Below, in pieces: positions 25,831 to 34,426 of a stretch of DNA of 64,000 bases. A model generated the notes under the pieces. The model worked only from the letters and a program-made list of their open reading frames with translations. It had not been told where the DNA came from and did no database searches. The stretch lies in the NCBI RefSeq assembly GCF_014193375.1, contig NZ_JACHZF010000020.1, forward strand, positions 1 to 64,000, in the 5' to 3' direction. Each line of letters begins with the position of its first letter. Positions within the stretch are counted from its first letter, which is position 1. Both the position numbers and the translations under genes were made by a program. The DNA is from Halomonas campaniensis. Its GTDB lineage: Bacteria; Pseudomonadota; Gammaproteobacteria; Pseudomonadales; Halomonadaceae.

Positions 25831-26625
25831 ATGACCGCATCGCGCGACACCCAACGCATCTGGCTGACCGGCGCCACCTCGGGCATCGGCCGCGCCCTGG
25901 CGCTGCGCCTGCTGGAGCAGGGCCACCGGGTGGCACTGAGCGCCCGCAGCGAGTCGGCGCTGGCCGAGCTGGCCGAGGGCCACGACAACGCCCTGACGCT
26001 GCCGCTGGACGTGGCCGACCGCGCGGCGGTGCAGCGCGCCGGGGAGCGGCTCGCCGAGGCCTTCGGCGGGCTGGACCTGGTGATCCTCAATGCCGGCACC
26101 TGCGAGTACCTGGACGCCCGGGACTTCGACATGGCCCTGGTGGAGCGGGTCTTCGCCCCCAACTTCTTCGGCGCCCTGCACGGCGTCGAGGCGGCCCTGC
26201 CGCTGCTGCGCCGGGCCCGGGCCGAGGGCGGCAGGCCGCTGATCGCGGCCACCTCCAGCGCCGCGGCCTACGTGCCGCTGCCGCGCGCCGAGGCCTACGG
26301 CGCCTCCAAGGCGGCGCTCAGCCACTTCATGGAGTCGCTGCGCCTGGACCTGCACGCCGAAGGCATCGACGTCAGCCTGATCCACCCGGGCTTCGTCGAG
26401 ACCCCGCTCACCGACCGCAACGACTTCGCCATGCCCCTGCGCATCAGCGCCGACGCCGCCGCCGAGGCGATCCTCCGCGGCCTGGCCAGGCGCCGCCTGG
26501 ACATCCACTTCCCGCGCCGCTTCACCCTGCTGGTGAAGCTGATGGGCATCCTGCCCCCGGCCCTGCGCTTCCGGCTGGGCCTGCGCATGACCCGGCAACA
26601 GCCCGCCCCGGAGGCCACGCCATGA
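25831..26625 (+). CDS. Short-chain dehydrogenase/reductase
   Basis: 264 aa classical SDR. Cofactor motif TGATSGIG (13-20), NAG (87-89), catalytic Ser around 142, Tyr156 and Lys160 (YGASK). The last 45 residues are hydrophobic and basic (FTLLVKLMGILPPALRFRLGL), suggesting membrane contact and a lipid substrate. The cofactor is probably NADP(H), from the arginine after the second strand. The stop overlaps the next start as ATGA. The substrate is not known. Confidence 0.9.
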   Translation: MTASRDTQRIWLTGATSGIGRALALRLLEQGHRVALSARSESALAELAEGHDNALTLPLDVADRAAVQRAGERLAEAFGGLDLVILNAGTCEYLDARDFDMALVERVFAPNFFGALHGVEAALPLLRRARAEGGRPLIAATSSAAAYVPLPRAEAYGASKAALSHFMESLRLDLHAEGIDVSLIHPGFVETPLTDRNDFAMPLRISADAAAEAILRGLARRRLDIHFPRRFTLLVKLMGILPPALRFRLGLRMTRQQPAPEATP

Positions 26626-27980
26626 CCGCCCCCTTCTCGCCGCCGCCCTCCCGGGGCGGCGCCGCCCCCCGCATCGCCGTGATCGGCAGCGGCATCGGCG
26701 GCATGGCCGCCGCCTGGTACCTCTCCGGCCGCTACCGGGTCACCCTGTTCGAGGCGGAGTCGCGCCTCGGCGGCCACACCGCCACCGTGGACGTGGAGCT
26801 CGAGGGTCGCCACTACGCCATCGACACCGGCTTCATCGTCTTCAACGACTGGACCTACCCCCACTTCCAGCGGCTGCTGGCGCGCCTCGGGGTGGCCACC
26901 CAGCCCACCGAGATGAGCTTCTCGGTCCACGAGACGGCCCGCGACTTCGAGTACAACGGCCATACCCTGGCGAGCCTGTTCGCCCAGCGCCGCAACCTGC
27001 TGCGCCCGAGCTTCCACCGCCTGCTGCGCGACATCCTGCGCTTCAACCGCGAGACCACCCGGGCGCTGGAGGACGGCAGGCTCGACCCGTCCATGACACT
27101 GGGCGCCTGGCTGGATGCCAACGGCTTCGGCGCCGACTTCCAGCGCCACTACCTGCTGCCCATGGGGGCGGCGATCTGGTCGGCCAGCATCCGCGACCTG
27201 CGCGACTTCCCGCTGCTTTTCTTCGTGCGCTTCTTCCGTCACCACGGCCTGCTCTCGGTCAACGACCGGCCCCAGTGGCACACCCTGGTCGGCGGCTCGC
27301 GAAGCTACATCCCGGCGCTGACCGCGCCCTACGCCGGACGCATCCGGCTGGCCACCCCGGTCCACGGCATCCGCCGCCATGCCGACCGGGTCGAGGTGCG
27401 AAGCGATGCCGGCGTCGAGGCCTTCGACCAGGTGGTGCTGGCCTGTCACGCCGACCAGTCGCTGGCGCTGCTCGAGGACCCCACGGCGGCGGAGCGCGAA
27501 GTGCTCGGCGCCCTGCCCTACCAGGACAACGAGGTGGTGCTGCACACCGACACCCGGCTGCTGCCGCGTCGCCGGCGCGCCTGGGCGAGCTGGAACTACC
27601 GCCTCGACGGCCGCGACGAGGCCTCTAGGGTCTCGGTGACCTACGACATGAATATCCTGCAGCGCATCGAGTCTCCGCACACCTTCTGCGTGACCCTCAA
27701 CGACAGCGACGCCATCGCCCCGGAGAAGGTGCTCGGCCGCTATACCTATGCCCACCCCCAGTTCACCCTGGCCGGCGAGGCGGCCAAGGCGCGCCACGGC
27801 GAGATCTCCGGGCCGGAGCGGCGCACCCACTACTGCGGCGCCTACTGGCGCAACGGCTTCCATGAGGACGGGGTGTGGAGCGCGCTGCGCGTCGCCCGGG
27901 CGCTGGGCTGTGACGAGGGGGGCGCCCCGGCCGAGCCGGCCACCGCCGGCGTGGTCGCCGACGAGGACGTCCCGGCATGA
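26622..27980 (+). CDS. FAD/NAD-binding flavoprotein of the COG2907 type
   Basis: 452 aa. The FAD motif GSGIGG is at 22-27 with LFEAESRLGGHTAT after it. The amine-oxidase-like core carries DTGFIVFND, and the C-terminal THYCGAYWRNGFHEDGV is the hallmark of the group that accompanies DUF1365 and Cfa-family genes. In Rhodobacter sphaeroides a flavoprotein desaturase (UfaD) acts with a Cfa-like methyltransferase to form furan fatty acids; I infer a similar acyl-chain oxidation here, but have not shown orthology. It overlaps both neighbours by 4 nt, so tight co-expression is likely. Confidence 0.87.
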   Translation: MTAPFSPPPSRGGAAPRIAVIGSGIGGMAAAWYLSGRYRVTLFEAESRLGGHTATVDVELEGRHYAIDTGFIVFNDWTYPHFQRLLARLGVATQPTEMSFSVHETARDFEYNGHTLASLFAQRRNLLRPSFHRLLRDILRFNRETTRALEDGRLDPSMTLGAWLDANGFGADFQRHYLLPMGAAIWSASIRDLRDFPLLFFVRFFRHHGLLSVNDRPQWHTLVGGSRSYIPALTAPYAGRIRLATPVHGIRRHADRVEVRSDAGVEAFDQVVLACHADQSLALLEDPTAAEREVLGALPYQDNEVVLHTDTRLLPRRRRAWASWNYRLDGRDEASRVSVTYDMNILQRIESPHTFCVTLNDSDAIAPEKVLGRYTYAHPQFTLAGEAAKARHGEISGPERRTHYCGAYWRNGFHEDGVWSALRVARALGCDEGGAPAEPATAGVVADEDVPA

Positions 27981-28756
27981 TCGCGGCCCCCCGCTCGCGG
28001 ATCTACCGCGGCAGCCTGGCCCACCGCCGCTTCGTGCCGCGGACCCACGCCTTCACCTACGGGGTGTGGATGGCCTGGCTCGACCTCGACGAGCTGCCCG
28101 AGCTGTTCGACCGGGTGCCCGGCTTCAGCGCCCGGCGCCCCGCCCTGGCGCGCTTCCGGCGCGAGGACTACCTCGCCCCCCTCGACCGGCCGCTGAAGCA
28201 GGCGGTGCGCGAAGAACTGACGCGCCGGCTCGGCTTCGCCCCGGAGGGACGCATCTGCGTGCTGACCCAGCTGCGCACCCTCGGCGTGGGCTTCAACCCG
28301 GTCTCCCTCTACTACGCCTTCGATGCCCAGGGCGAGCTGCGCGCCGTGCTCGGCGAGGTGACCAACACCCCCTGGGGCGAGCGGGCCTGCTATGCCTGTG
28401 CTGTGGCGCCGGAGCGCCATGCCCATGTGGCCGAGTTCGACAAGGCCATGCATGTCTCGCCCTTCAACCCCATGGACATGACCTACCGCTGGCGCTTCAA
28501 CACCCCCGGCGAGCGGCTGATGATGCAAATGGAGACCTGGCAGGCGGGCGAGCGGCACTTCGACGCCACCCTGACCCTGACGGCCCGGCCGGCCACCCGC
28601 GGCACCCTGGTGGGCACCCTGGCCCGCCAGCCGTGGATGAGCCTGAAGACCCTGGCCGGCATCCACTTCGAGGCGCTGCGCCTGTGGCTCAAGCGCGTGC
28701 CGATCCACGACCACCCCGGCCCCGCCCCGAGATCCCGTAAGGAGAGTTCGTCGTGA
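27977..28756 (+). CDS. DUF1365 (COG3496) protein
   Basis: 259 aa. Family signatures: RIYRGSLAHRRFVPRTHAFTY at the N-terminus (first 20 residues of that run are typical), LGVGFNPVSLYYAF, EVTNTPWGER and KAMHVSPFNPMDMTY. No signal peptide or obvious membrane segment. The reaction is unknown; the genes nearly always sit between a COG2907 flavoprotein and a Cfa-family enzyme, so a step on phospholipid acyl chains is the natural guess. Coupled to both neighbours by ATGA and GTGA overlaps. Confidence 0.88.
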   Translation: MIAAPRSRIYRGSLAHRRFVPRTHAFTYGVWMAWLDLDELPELFDRVPGFSARRPALARFRREDYLAPLDRPLKQAVREELTRRLGFAPEGRICVLTQLRTLGVGFNPVSLYYAFDAQGELRAVLGEVTNTPWGERACYACAVAPERHAHVAEFDKAMHVSPFNPMDMTYRWRFNTPGERLMMQMETWQAGERHFDATLTLTARPATRGTLVGTLARQPWMSLKTLAGIHFEALRLWLKRVPIHDHPGPAPRSRKESSS

Positions 28757-30024
28757 ACACCCTACGCTCTGCTAGCACCACCCCTCCCCTGTCAGACGAT
28801 GCCGACCGGATGACCCGCTGGGTCCGCCCCCGGCTGCTGTCCCAGCTCGAGCGGCTGGAGGGCGGCCAGATCACCCTGATCGAGGGGCACCGCCGGCACC
28901 GGCTAGGCCAGGGCGGCCCGCTGACGGTCACCCTGGTGGTGCGCAACAGCCGCGCCTGGAAGCGCGTGGCGCTCGGCGGCACCGTGGGCGCCGCGGAGGC
29001 CTACATGGACGGCGACTGGGACGCCGACGACCTGGTGGCGCTGGTGCGCCTGATGGCCGCCAATCTCGAACGTGTCAACGGCGAGCTGGAGAACGGCCCG
29101 GCGCGGCTGGGGCGCTGGCTGCTGGCCGGCCTCTACCGCCTGCAGCGCAACAGCCTCAAGGGCTCGCGGCGCAACATCTCGGCCCACTACGACATCGGCA
29201 ACGACCTCTTCGCCACCTTCCTGGACCGGCAGCACTGGATGTACTCCAGCGCGGTCTTCCCCCACGCCGAGGCGAGCCTGGAGGAGGCCTCCACCTTCAA
29301 GCTGGACATCATGCTGGACCGGCTCGACGTGCGCGCCGAGCACCACCTGCTGGAGATCGGCACCGGCTGGGGCGGGCTGGCGATTCACGCGGCGAAGACT
29401 CGCGGCTGCCGGGTCACCACCACCACCATCTCCGAGGAGCAGTACGCCCACACCGCGCGGCGCATCGAGGAGGAGGGGCTGGGCGACCGCATCACTCTGC
29501 TGAAGCAGGACTATCGGGAACTGGAGGGCCGCTACGACCGGCTGATCTCGGTGGAGATGATCGAGGCGGTGGGCCACCAGTACCTGGACACCTACCTGAC
29601 CACCCTCGATCGGCTGCTGACCGATGACGGCCAGGCGATGCTGCAGGCGATCACCATCCGCGACCAGCGCTTCGAGGCCGCCAAACGCGAGATGGACTTC
29701 ATCAAGCGCTACATCTTCCCGGGCGGTTTCCTGCCCTCCCACCACGCCATCCTGCGCGGGCTCACCCGGCATACCTCGCTCAACGTGGTGGCCCTGGATG
29801 AGATCGGCCTGCACTACGCCCGGACCCTGCGCGAGTGGCGCCACCGCTTCGAGGCGAGCCTGGAGACGGTGCGCGGCCTGGGCTACGACGAGCGTTTCAT
29901 CCGCATGTGGCGCTACTACCTCTGCTACTGCGAGGGGGGCTTCCTGGAGCGCACCATCGGCACCTGCCACCTGCTGCTGGCCAAGCCCGGCGCCCGCCCC
30001 GCGCCGCTCTCCGGCGCGGTGTGA
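28753..30024 (+). CDS. Cfa-family SAM-dependent methyltransferase with altered bicarbonate site
   Basis: 423 aa. The C-terminal two thirds are a Cfa-type methyltransferase with SAM motif LEIGTGWGGLA (200-210). The start is GTG at 28753 with AAGGAG upstream. Against E. coli Cfa, Glu239, Ile268 and Tyr317 correspond to E271, I300 and Y355. Cys139 is S166, and His266 is Q298 (MLQAITI for LHTIG). Those two residues help hold bicarbonate, the base for ring closure. The protein may therefore stop at a methylated or methylene product, like the UfaM methyltransferase of furan fatty acid synthesis, rather than making cyclopropane. Substrates would be unsaturated phospholipid chains. Confidence 0.9.
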   Translation: MNTLRSASTTPPLSDDADRMTRWVRPRLLSQLERLEGGQITLIEGHRRHRLGQGGPLTVTLVVRNSRAWKRVALGGTVGAAEAYMDGDWDADDLVALVRLMAANLERVNGELENGPARLGRWLLAGLYRLQRNSLKGSRRNISAHYDIGNDLFATFLDRQHWMYSSAVFPHAEASLEEASTFKLDIMLDRLDVRAEHHLLEIGTGWGGLAIHAAKTRGCRVTTTTISEEQYAHTARRIEEEGLGDRITLLKQDYRELEGRYDRLISVEMIEAVGHQYLDTYLTTLDRLLTDDGQAMLQAITIRDQRFEAAKREMDFIKRYIFPGGFLPSHHAILRGLTRHTSLNVVALDEIGLHYARTLREWRHRFEASLETVRGLGYDERFIRMWRYYLCYCEGGFLERTIGTCHLLLAKPGARPAPLSGAV

Positions 30025-30035
30025 GGCGCACCGCG

Positions 30036-30572
30036 ATGTTCCGGGCACTGCGCGATCCCGACACTCGTCGCCTGCTGGCCAACCTGGCCGCCTTCCAGGC
30101 AGGCTGGTTCGCCTGCGTGCTGGGCGGCTCGCTGATCGGGGTGCTGGCCGCCGCCGCCATCCTGGCCCTGCACCTGCGCTGGCAGGCGAGGCCCGGGGAG
30201 TGGCGCTGGCTGGGCGGCTTCGCCGGCCTGGGCCTGCTGGTCGACGGCGGCCTGGCACTGGCCGGCGGCTTCGACTTCGGCGACGCACCGCTCGCCCTCG
30301 GGGTGCTGCCGCTCTGGCTGTGGCTGCTCTGGCCGCTGTTCGCCACCCTGCTCCACCACTCCCTGTCCTGGCTCTGGCAGCGCCCCTGGCTGGCGGTGCT
30401 GGGGGGCGCCACCAGCGGGCCCTCCTCCTACCTGGCAGGCGCCCACCTGGCCGGCGTCGATCTCGCCCCCTGGCTACTGCCGGTGCAGTCGCTGGCCTGG
30501 GCGCTCATCTGCCTGGCGCTATGCCGACGCCTCGGCCGCCTGCCGGCCACTGTCGTCGGCCGTGCTGGCTGA
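30036..30572 (+). CDS. DUF2878 membrane protein
   Basis: 178 aa, with five or six hydrophobic segments and few polar loops; an inner-membrane protein of unknown function. The pattern LANLAAFQAGWFACVLGG near the start and LLHHSLSWL in the middle fit DUF2878, a usual partner of Cfa-like genes in these clusters. An alternative GTG at 30021 overlaps the upstream stop. The last 54 nt overlap the end of the convergent PAS-GGDEF-EAL gene. The DUF3833 gene that often follows in vibrios and shewanellae is absent. Confidence 0.83.
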   Translation: MFRALRDPDTRRLLANLAAFQAGWFACVLGGSLIGVLAAAAILALHLRWQARPGEWRWLGGFAGLGLLVDGGLALAGGFDFGDAPLALGVLPLWLWLLWPLFATLLHHSLSWLWQRPWLAVLGGATSGPSSYLAGAHLAGVDLAPWLLPVQSLAWALICLALCRRLGRLPATVVGRAG

Positions 30573-32390
30573 CGCTGCCTCGCGCCAGGCACTCTCCAGC
30601 GACTCCGGCGGCTCGGGCCGGGCATAGAGGAACCCCTGCACCAGGGCGCAGCCCTCGGCGACCAGGAAGTCCCGCTGCGCCTCGGTCTCGACCCCCTCGG
30701 CAATCACCTCCAGGTCGAGCCCGCGGGCCATGGCCAGCACCGCGCTGACGATGGCCGCATCGGCCCGGTCACCGGGCAGGGCCATGATGAAGGCGCGGTC
30801 GAGCTTGAGCTTGTCCAGCGGAAGCTTCTTCAGGTAGCCCAGCGAGGAGTAGCCGGTGCCGAAGTCATCGATGGCGATGGGATGGCCGCGCTCGCGAAGG
30901 GCGCCGAGCCGCGGGGCGATGTCGCCGGCCCGCTCGTCGAGCAGCACCGACTCGGTGATCTCCAGGCCCAGCTGACGGGCTGAGACCCGGTGGCGGGCCA
31001 GGCCGGCGGCCAGGGCGGCCTCCAGCTCCCCCTGGAACATCTGCAGGGCCGAGACATTGATCCAGAGCGGCACCTCGGGCATACCCAGCTGGCGCCAGCG
31101 GGCCAGCCGCGAGAGCGCCTCATCGATCACCCAGTTGCCCAGCGAGACCATCAGCCCGTGACGCTCGGCCAGGGGAATGAAGTCGCCCGGCGAGATCAGG
31201 CCGTCCCGTGGATGGCGCCAGCGCAGCAGCGCCTCCCAGCCCACCAGGCTGCCGTCGGCCAGGCGGTGCTGGGCCTGGTAGTGAAGCTCCAGCTGGGTGC
31301 CCGACGCCAGGGCGTTGCGCAGGTCGTTGACCAGGCCCAGCTGCGGGCTCTCCTGCACGTCCAGTGCCGGGCGGAACCGCTGGCTATGGTTGCGGCCATG
31401 CCGCTTGGCGGTATAGAGGGCCGACTCCAGACGCTGGAAGAGCACCCCGGACTCGCGTCCGTCCTCCGGGGCCCGGCAGCTGCCGATGGTCAGGCCGAGC
31501 CGCAGTGAGTGGCCCTGCAGTTCGAAGGGTCCACCGAGATGCTCCTGCAGCCCGGCCACCCAGCGGTCGTGGTCGTCGAAGGTGGTGGTGCGGATCACCA
31601 GGAACTCGTCGCCCCCCAGCCGCCCCACCACGCCACCGGCCACATGGCCGGCCAGCCGTTGCCCGAAGCGCGCCAGCAGCCGATCGCCGGTTTCCACACC
31701 GAAGCCGTCATTGATCGCCTTGAAGCCATCGATGTCGATCAGAGCCATGTCGAGGCTCTCCCCGGCACGCATGTGGCGCAGGCGGGAGTCGAGCAGGTCG
31801 TGAAGGCGACGCCGGTTGGGCAGGCCGGTCAGGGGATCCTCGAAGCCGATCCGCCGCAGGTCGCGTTCGCGCGCCTTGTGCATGGAGATGTCGGTGAACA
31901 GGCAGACATGGTGCGTCACCCGCCCGGCGGGGTCGCTGACGGCCCGCACCCTCAGCCACTCCGGGTACTCGTCACCGTGCTTGCGTCGGTTCCAGATCTC
32001 CCCTTCCCAGCGCCCGCTCGCCTGGAGGGTCTGCCAGTAACGTTCGAAGAAGGCGCTGTCGTGGCGCGGGGAAGAAAGCGAGGTGGCATTGAGGCCGCGC
32101 ACCTCGTCGGCGCTGTAGCCGGTGATGCGGGTGAAGGCCGGGTTGACCGCCAGGATCCGGTTGGCGGCATCGGTGATGATCACGCCATCCTCGGACAGCG
32201 CCAGGGCATCCTGGCCCAGGCGCGCTCGCTGGTGCTCGAGCCGGACTTGCCGCCAGGCATCCAGCAGGCCCAGGGCCACCAGGCTCATCGCCACCAGGCG
32301 CAGCGTGATGTCGGGCAGCCAGACGCTGGCCGAGAGGGAGGCGAGTCCGACCCAGAGCAGGGGGCGATTCAGGGAGAAGGATGGCCACAT
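30519..32390 (-). CDS. Membrane PAS-GGDEF-EAL cyclic-di-GMP enzyme
   Basis: 623 aa. Two hydrophobic segments (about 11-45), a PAS domain (63-175; VNPAFTRITGYSADEV), then GGDEF intact at 259-263 and EAL intact at 386-388. The phosphodiesterase metal ligands look complete: NVSA, ITES, DDFGTGYSS (508-516), the Lys in LKLDRAF, AEGVE and QGFLYARP. Both cyclase and phosphodiesterase activity are therefore possible. The PAS signal is unknown. The start at 32390 (MWPSFSL) has a poor ribosome site. Nothing links it to the adjacent light-response operon except the convergent overlap. Confidence 0.9.
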   Translation of the reverse strand: MWPSFSLNRPLLWVGLASLSASVWLPDITLRLVAMSLVALGLLDAWRQVRLEHQRARLGQDALALSEDGVIITDAANRILAVNPAFTRITGYSADEVRGLNATSLSSPRHDSAFFERYWQTLQASGRWEGEIWNRRKHGDEYPEWLRVRAVSDPAGRVTHHVCLFTDISMHKARERDLRRIGFEDPLTGLPNRRRLHDLLDSRLRHMRAGESLDMALIDIDGFKAINDGFGVETGDRLLARFGQRLAGHVAGGVVGRLGGDEFLVIRTTTFDDHDRWVAGLQEHLGGPFELQGHSLRLGLTIGSCRAPEDGRESGVLFQRLESALYTAKRHGRNHSQRFRPALDVQESPQLGLVNDLRNALASGTQLELHYQAQHRLADGSLVGWEALLRWRHPRDGLISPGDFIPLAERHGLMVSLGNWVIDEALSRLARWRQLGMPEVPLWINVSALQMFQGELEAALAAGLARHRVSARQLGLEITESVLLDERAGDIAPRLGALRERGHPIAIDDFGTGYSSLGYLKKLPLDKLKLDRAFIMALPGDRADAAIVSAVLAMARGLDLEVIAEGVETEAQRDFLVAEGCALVQGFLYARPEPPESLESAWREAASASTADDSGRQAAEASA

Positions 32391-32512
32391 GGGAACAGGC
32401 TCGATCGTGGAGGCTTGGGAAGACACCGGGCAGCGCGCGGGCTTCCGCTCTATCCTGCTATCGGCAGCCCGCCGGGGAACTGTAACCCGGAACCCCCGCC
32501 CGGCGTGCATTC

Positions 32513-32528
32513 ACCGTTCGCGAACAGT
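32513..32528. promoter_or_regulatory. Palindrome upstream of fabA-fabB
   Basis: A 16-bp palindrome with one mismatched pair, core GTTCGCGAAC, about 80 bp before fabA. Its form suits a TetR-type repressor (FabR/DesT class regulate fabA/fabB in other gammaproteobacteria), but I cannot match it to a known site. Confidence 0.35.
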
Positions 32529-32606
32529 AGACTAGGCGAAGTCGTCCGGCGGCAGTGACCGCTGCCGCCCGGGACGAACAACAACTTCGACTCTCGGAAT
32601 GACCCA

Positions 32607-33122
32607 GTGACCAAGCAACACTCCTTTGATCGCGAAGAACTGCTGGCCTGCTCGCGCGGCGAGCTGTTCGGCCCCGGCAACGCCCAACTGCCGGCTCCCA
32701 ACATGCTGATGCTCGATCGCATCACGCGCATCTACGAGGACGGCGGTGACAACGGCAAGGGCGAGCTGATCGCCGAGCTGGATATCCACCCCGACCTGTG
32801 GTTCTTCGAGTGCCACTTCCCCGGCGACCCGGTGATGCCCGGCTGCCTGGGCCTGGACGCCATGTGGCAGCTGGTGGGCTTCTACCTCGGCTGGCTCGGT
32901 CACCCGGGCCGTGGCCGGGCGCTGGGCTGCGGTGAGGTCAAGTTCACCGGCCAGATCCTGCCCGACGCCAAGAAGGTCACCTACCGGATCAACATCAAGC
33001 GCATCATCACCCGGCGCCTGATCCTGGGCATCGCCGACGGCACCGTGTCGGTCGACGGCCGTGACATCTACCAGGCCAATGACCTGCGCGTCGGCCTGTT
33101 CACCTCCACCGCGAATTTCTGA
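32607..33122 (+). CDS. fabA: 3-hydroxydecanoyl-ACP dehydratase/isomerase
   Basis: Cytosolic enzyme that dehydrates 3-hydroxydecanoyl-ACP and isomerises the product to cis-3-decenoyl-ACP, the branch point to unsaturated fatty acids. 171 aa, the E. coli length. Catalytic His70 lies in [12 protein letters not shown] and Asp84 in LGLDAMWQ. The start is GTG at 32607; an ATG 8 nt upstream is out of frame. It is 13 nt before fabB, forming the standard fabAB operon. A palindrome at 32513-32528 may be its operator. Confidence 0.97.
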   Translation: MTKQHSFDREELLACSRGELFGPGNAQLPAPNMLMLDRITRIYEDGGDNGKGELIAELDIHPDLWFFECHFPGDPVMPGCLGLDAMWQLVGFYLGWLGHPGRGRALGCGEVKFTGQILPDAKKVTYRINIKRIITRRLILGIADGTVSVDGRDIYQANDLRVGLFTSTANF

Positions 33123-33135
33123 TCAGGAGGCTCCC

Positions 33136-34353
33136 ATGCGACGAGTGGTAGTCACTGGCCTGGGCATCGTGTCCTGCCTGGGCAACGACCGGCAGCAGGT
33201 TCTCGAGGCGCTCAGGGAAGGGCGCTCCGGCATTCGCTTCAAGGAGGAGTACGCCGAGCGCGGCTTCCGCAGCCAGGTGGCCGGCTCGGTGGACATCGAC
33301 CTGGACGCGCTGATCGACCGCAAGCTGCGACGCTTCATGGGCGATGCCGCCGCCTACGCCTACGTCTCCATGGCCCAGGCCATCGAGGACTCGGGGCTGG
33401 CCCCGGAGATGGTCTCCAGCGAGCGCACCGGCCTGATCGCCGGCTCCGGCGGCGCCTCCAGCGCCAACCAGGTGGAAGCCGCCGACGTGATGCGCGAGAA
33501 GGGCCTGCGCCGCGTCGGCCCCTACCGCGTGACCCGCACCATGGGCAGCACCGTCTCCGCCTGCCTGGCCACGCCGTTCAGGATCAAGGGGGTCAACTAC
33601 TCGATCTCCTCGGCCTGCGCCACCTCCGCCCACTGCATCGGCAACGCCATGGAGCAGATCCAGATGGGCAAGCAGGACGTGGTCTTCGCCGGCGGCGGCG
33701 AGGAGGAGCACTGGACCCTCTCCTGCCTGTTCGACGCCATGGGGGCGCTCTCCACCCACTACAACGACACCCCCGAGAAGGCCTCCCGCCCCTATGACCA
33801 GGCCCGCGACGGCTTCGTCATCGCCGGCGGCGGCGGCATGCTGGTGCTCGAGGAGCTGGAGCACGCCAGGGCACGCGGCGCGAAGATCTACGCGGAGGTG
33901 GTGGGCTACGGCGCCACCTCGGACGGCCACGACATGGTCGCCCCCTCCGGGGAGGGCGCGGTGCGCTGCATGCGCCAGGCCATGGCCACGGTGGACGGCA
34001 AGATCGACTACATCAACACCCACGGCACCTCCACGCCGGTGGGCGACGTGGCCGAGCTCAAGGCGATCCGCGAGGTGTTCGGCAACACCACCCCGGCCAT
34101 GAGCTCCACCAAGTCGCTGACCGGCCACTCCCTGGGCGCCACCGGCGTGCAGGAGGCGATCTACTCGCTGCTGATGATGGAGAACGACTTCATCGCCGCC
34201 TCGGCCAACGTCGAGACCCTCGACGAGCAGGCCGACGGCTTCGATATCGTCACCCAGCGTCGCGACGGCGTGAAGGTCGAGCGCGTGCTCTCCAACAGCT
34301 TCGGCTTCGGCGGCACCAACGCCTGCCTGGTGCTGGAGAAGTTCCGCGACTGA
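33136..34353 (+). CDS. fabB: 3-oxoacyl-ACP synthase I
   Basis: Condensing enzyme that elongates the cis-3-decenoyl-ACP made by FabA. 405 aa (E. coli 406). Catalytic Cys161 (SSACATSAH), His296 (NTHGTSTP), Lys326 (SSTKSL) and His331 (GHSLGATG) are all present. AGGAGG lies 6 nt before the ATG at 33136. It ends the fabAB operon; a 19-bp hairpin lies 17 bp after the stop. Confidence 0.97.
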   Translation: MRRVVVTGLGIVSCLGNDRQQVLEALREGRSGIRFKEEYAERGFRSQVAGSVDIDLDALIDRKLRRFMGDAAAYAYVSMAQAIEDSGLAPEMVSSERTGLIAGSGGASSANQVEAADVMREKGLRRVGPYRVTRTMGSTVSACLATPFRIKGVNYSISSACATSAHCIGNAMEQIQMGKQDVVFAGGGEEEHWTLSCLFDAMGALSTHYNDTPEKASRPYDQARDGFVIAGGGGMLVLEELEHARARGAKIYAEVVGYGATSDGHDMVAPSGEGAVRCMRQAMATVDGKIDYINTHGTSTPVGDVAELKAIREVFGNTTPAMSSTKSLTGHSLGATGVQEAIYSLLMMENDFIAASANVETLDEQADGFDIVTQRRDGVKVERVLSNSFGFGGTNACLVLEKFRD

Positions 34354-34370
34354 CCCGTCGCACTGAAAGC

Positions 34371-34413
34371 CGCAACGCAAGAGGCGCCCCAGGTGGGCGC
34401 CTCTTGCGTTGCG
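34371..34413. terminator. Bidirectional hairpin between fabB and the acyltransferase gene
   Basis: A perfect 19-bp stem (34371-34389 with 34395-34413) and a 5-nt loop, between convergent genes. There is no T-run on the plus side and only a weak one on the minus side, so termination may be inefficient. Confidence 0.75.
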
Positions 34414-34426
34414 GGGGCGGCCAGCG

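Noticed and set aside
28753..30024. Naming the gene cfa outright
   Set aside because: Two active-site residues needed for cyclopropane formation differ, so only family membership is claimed.
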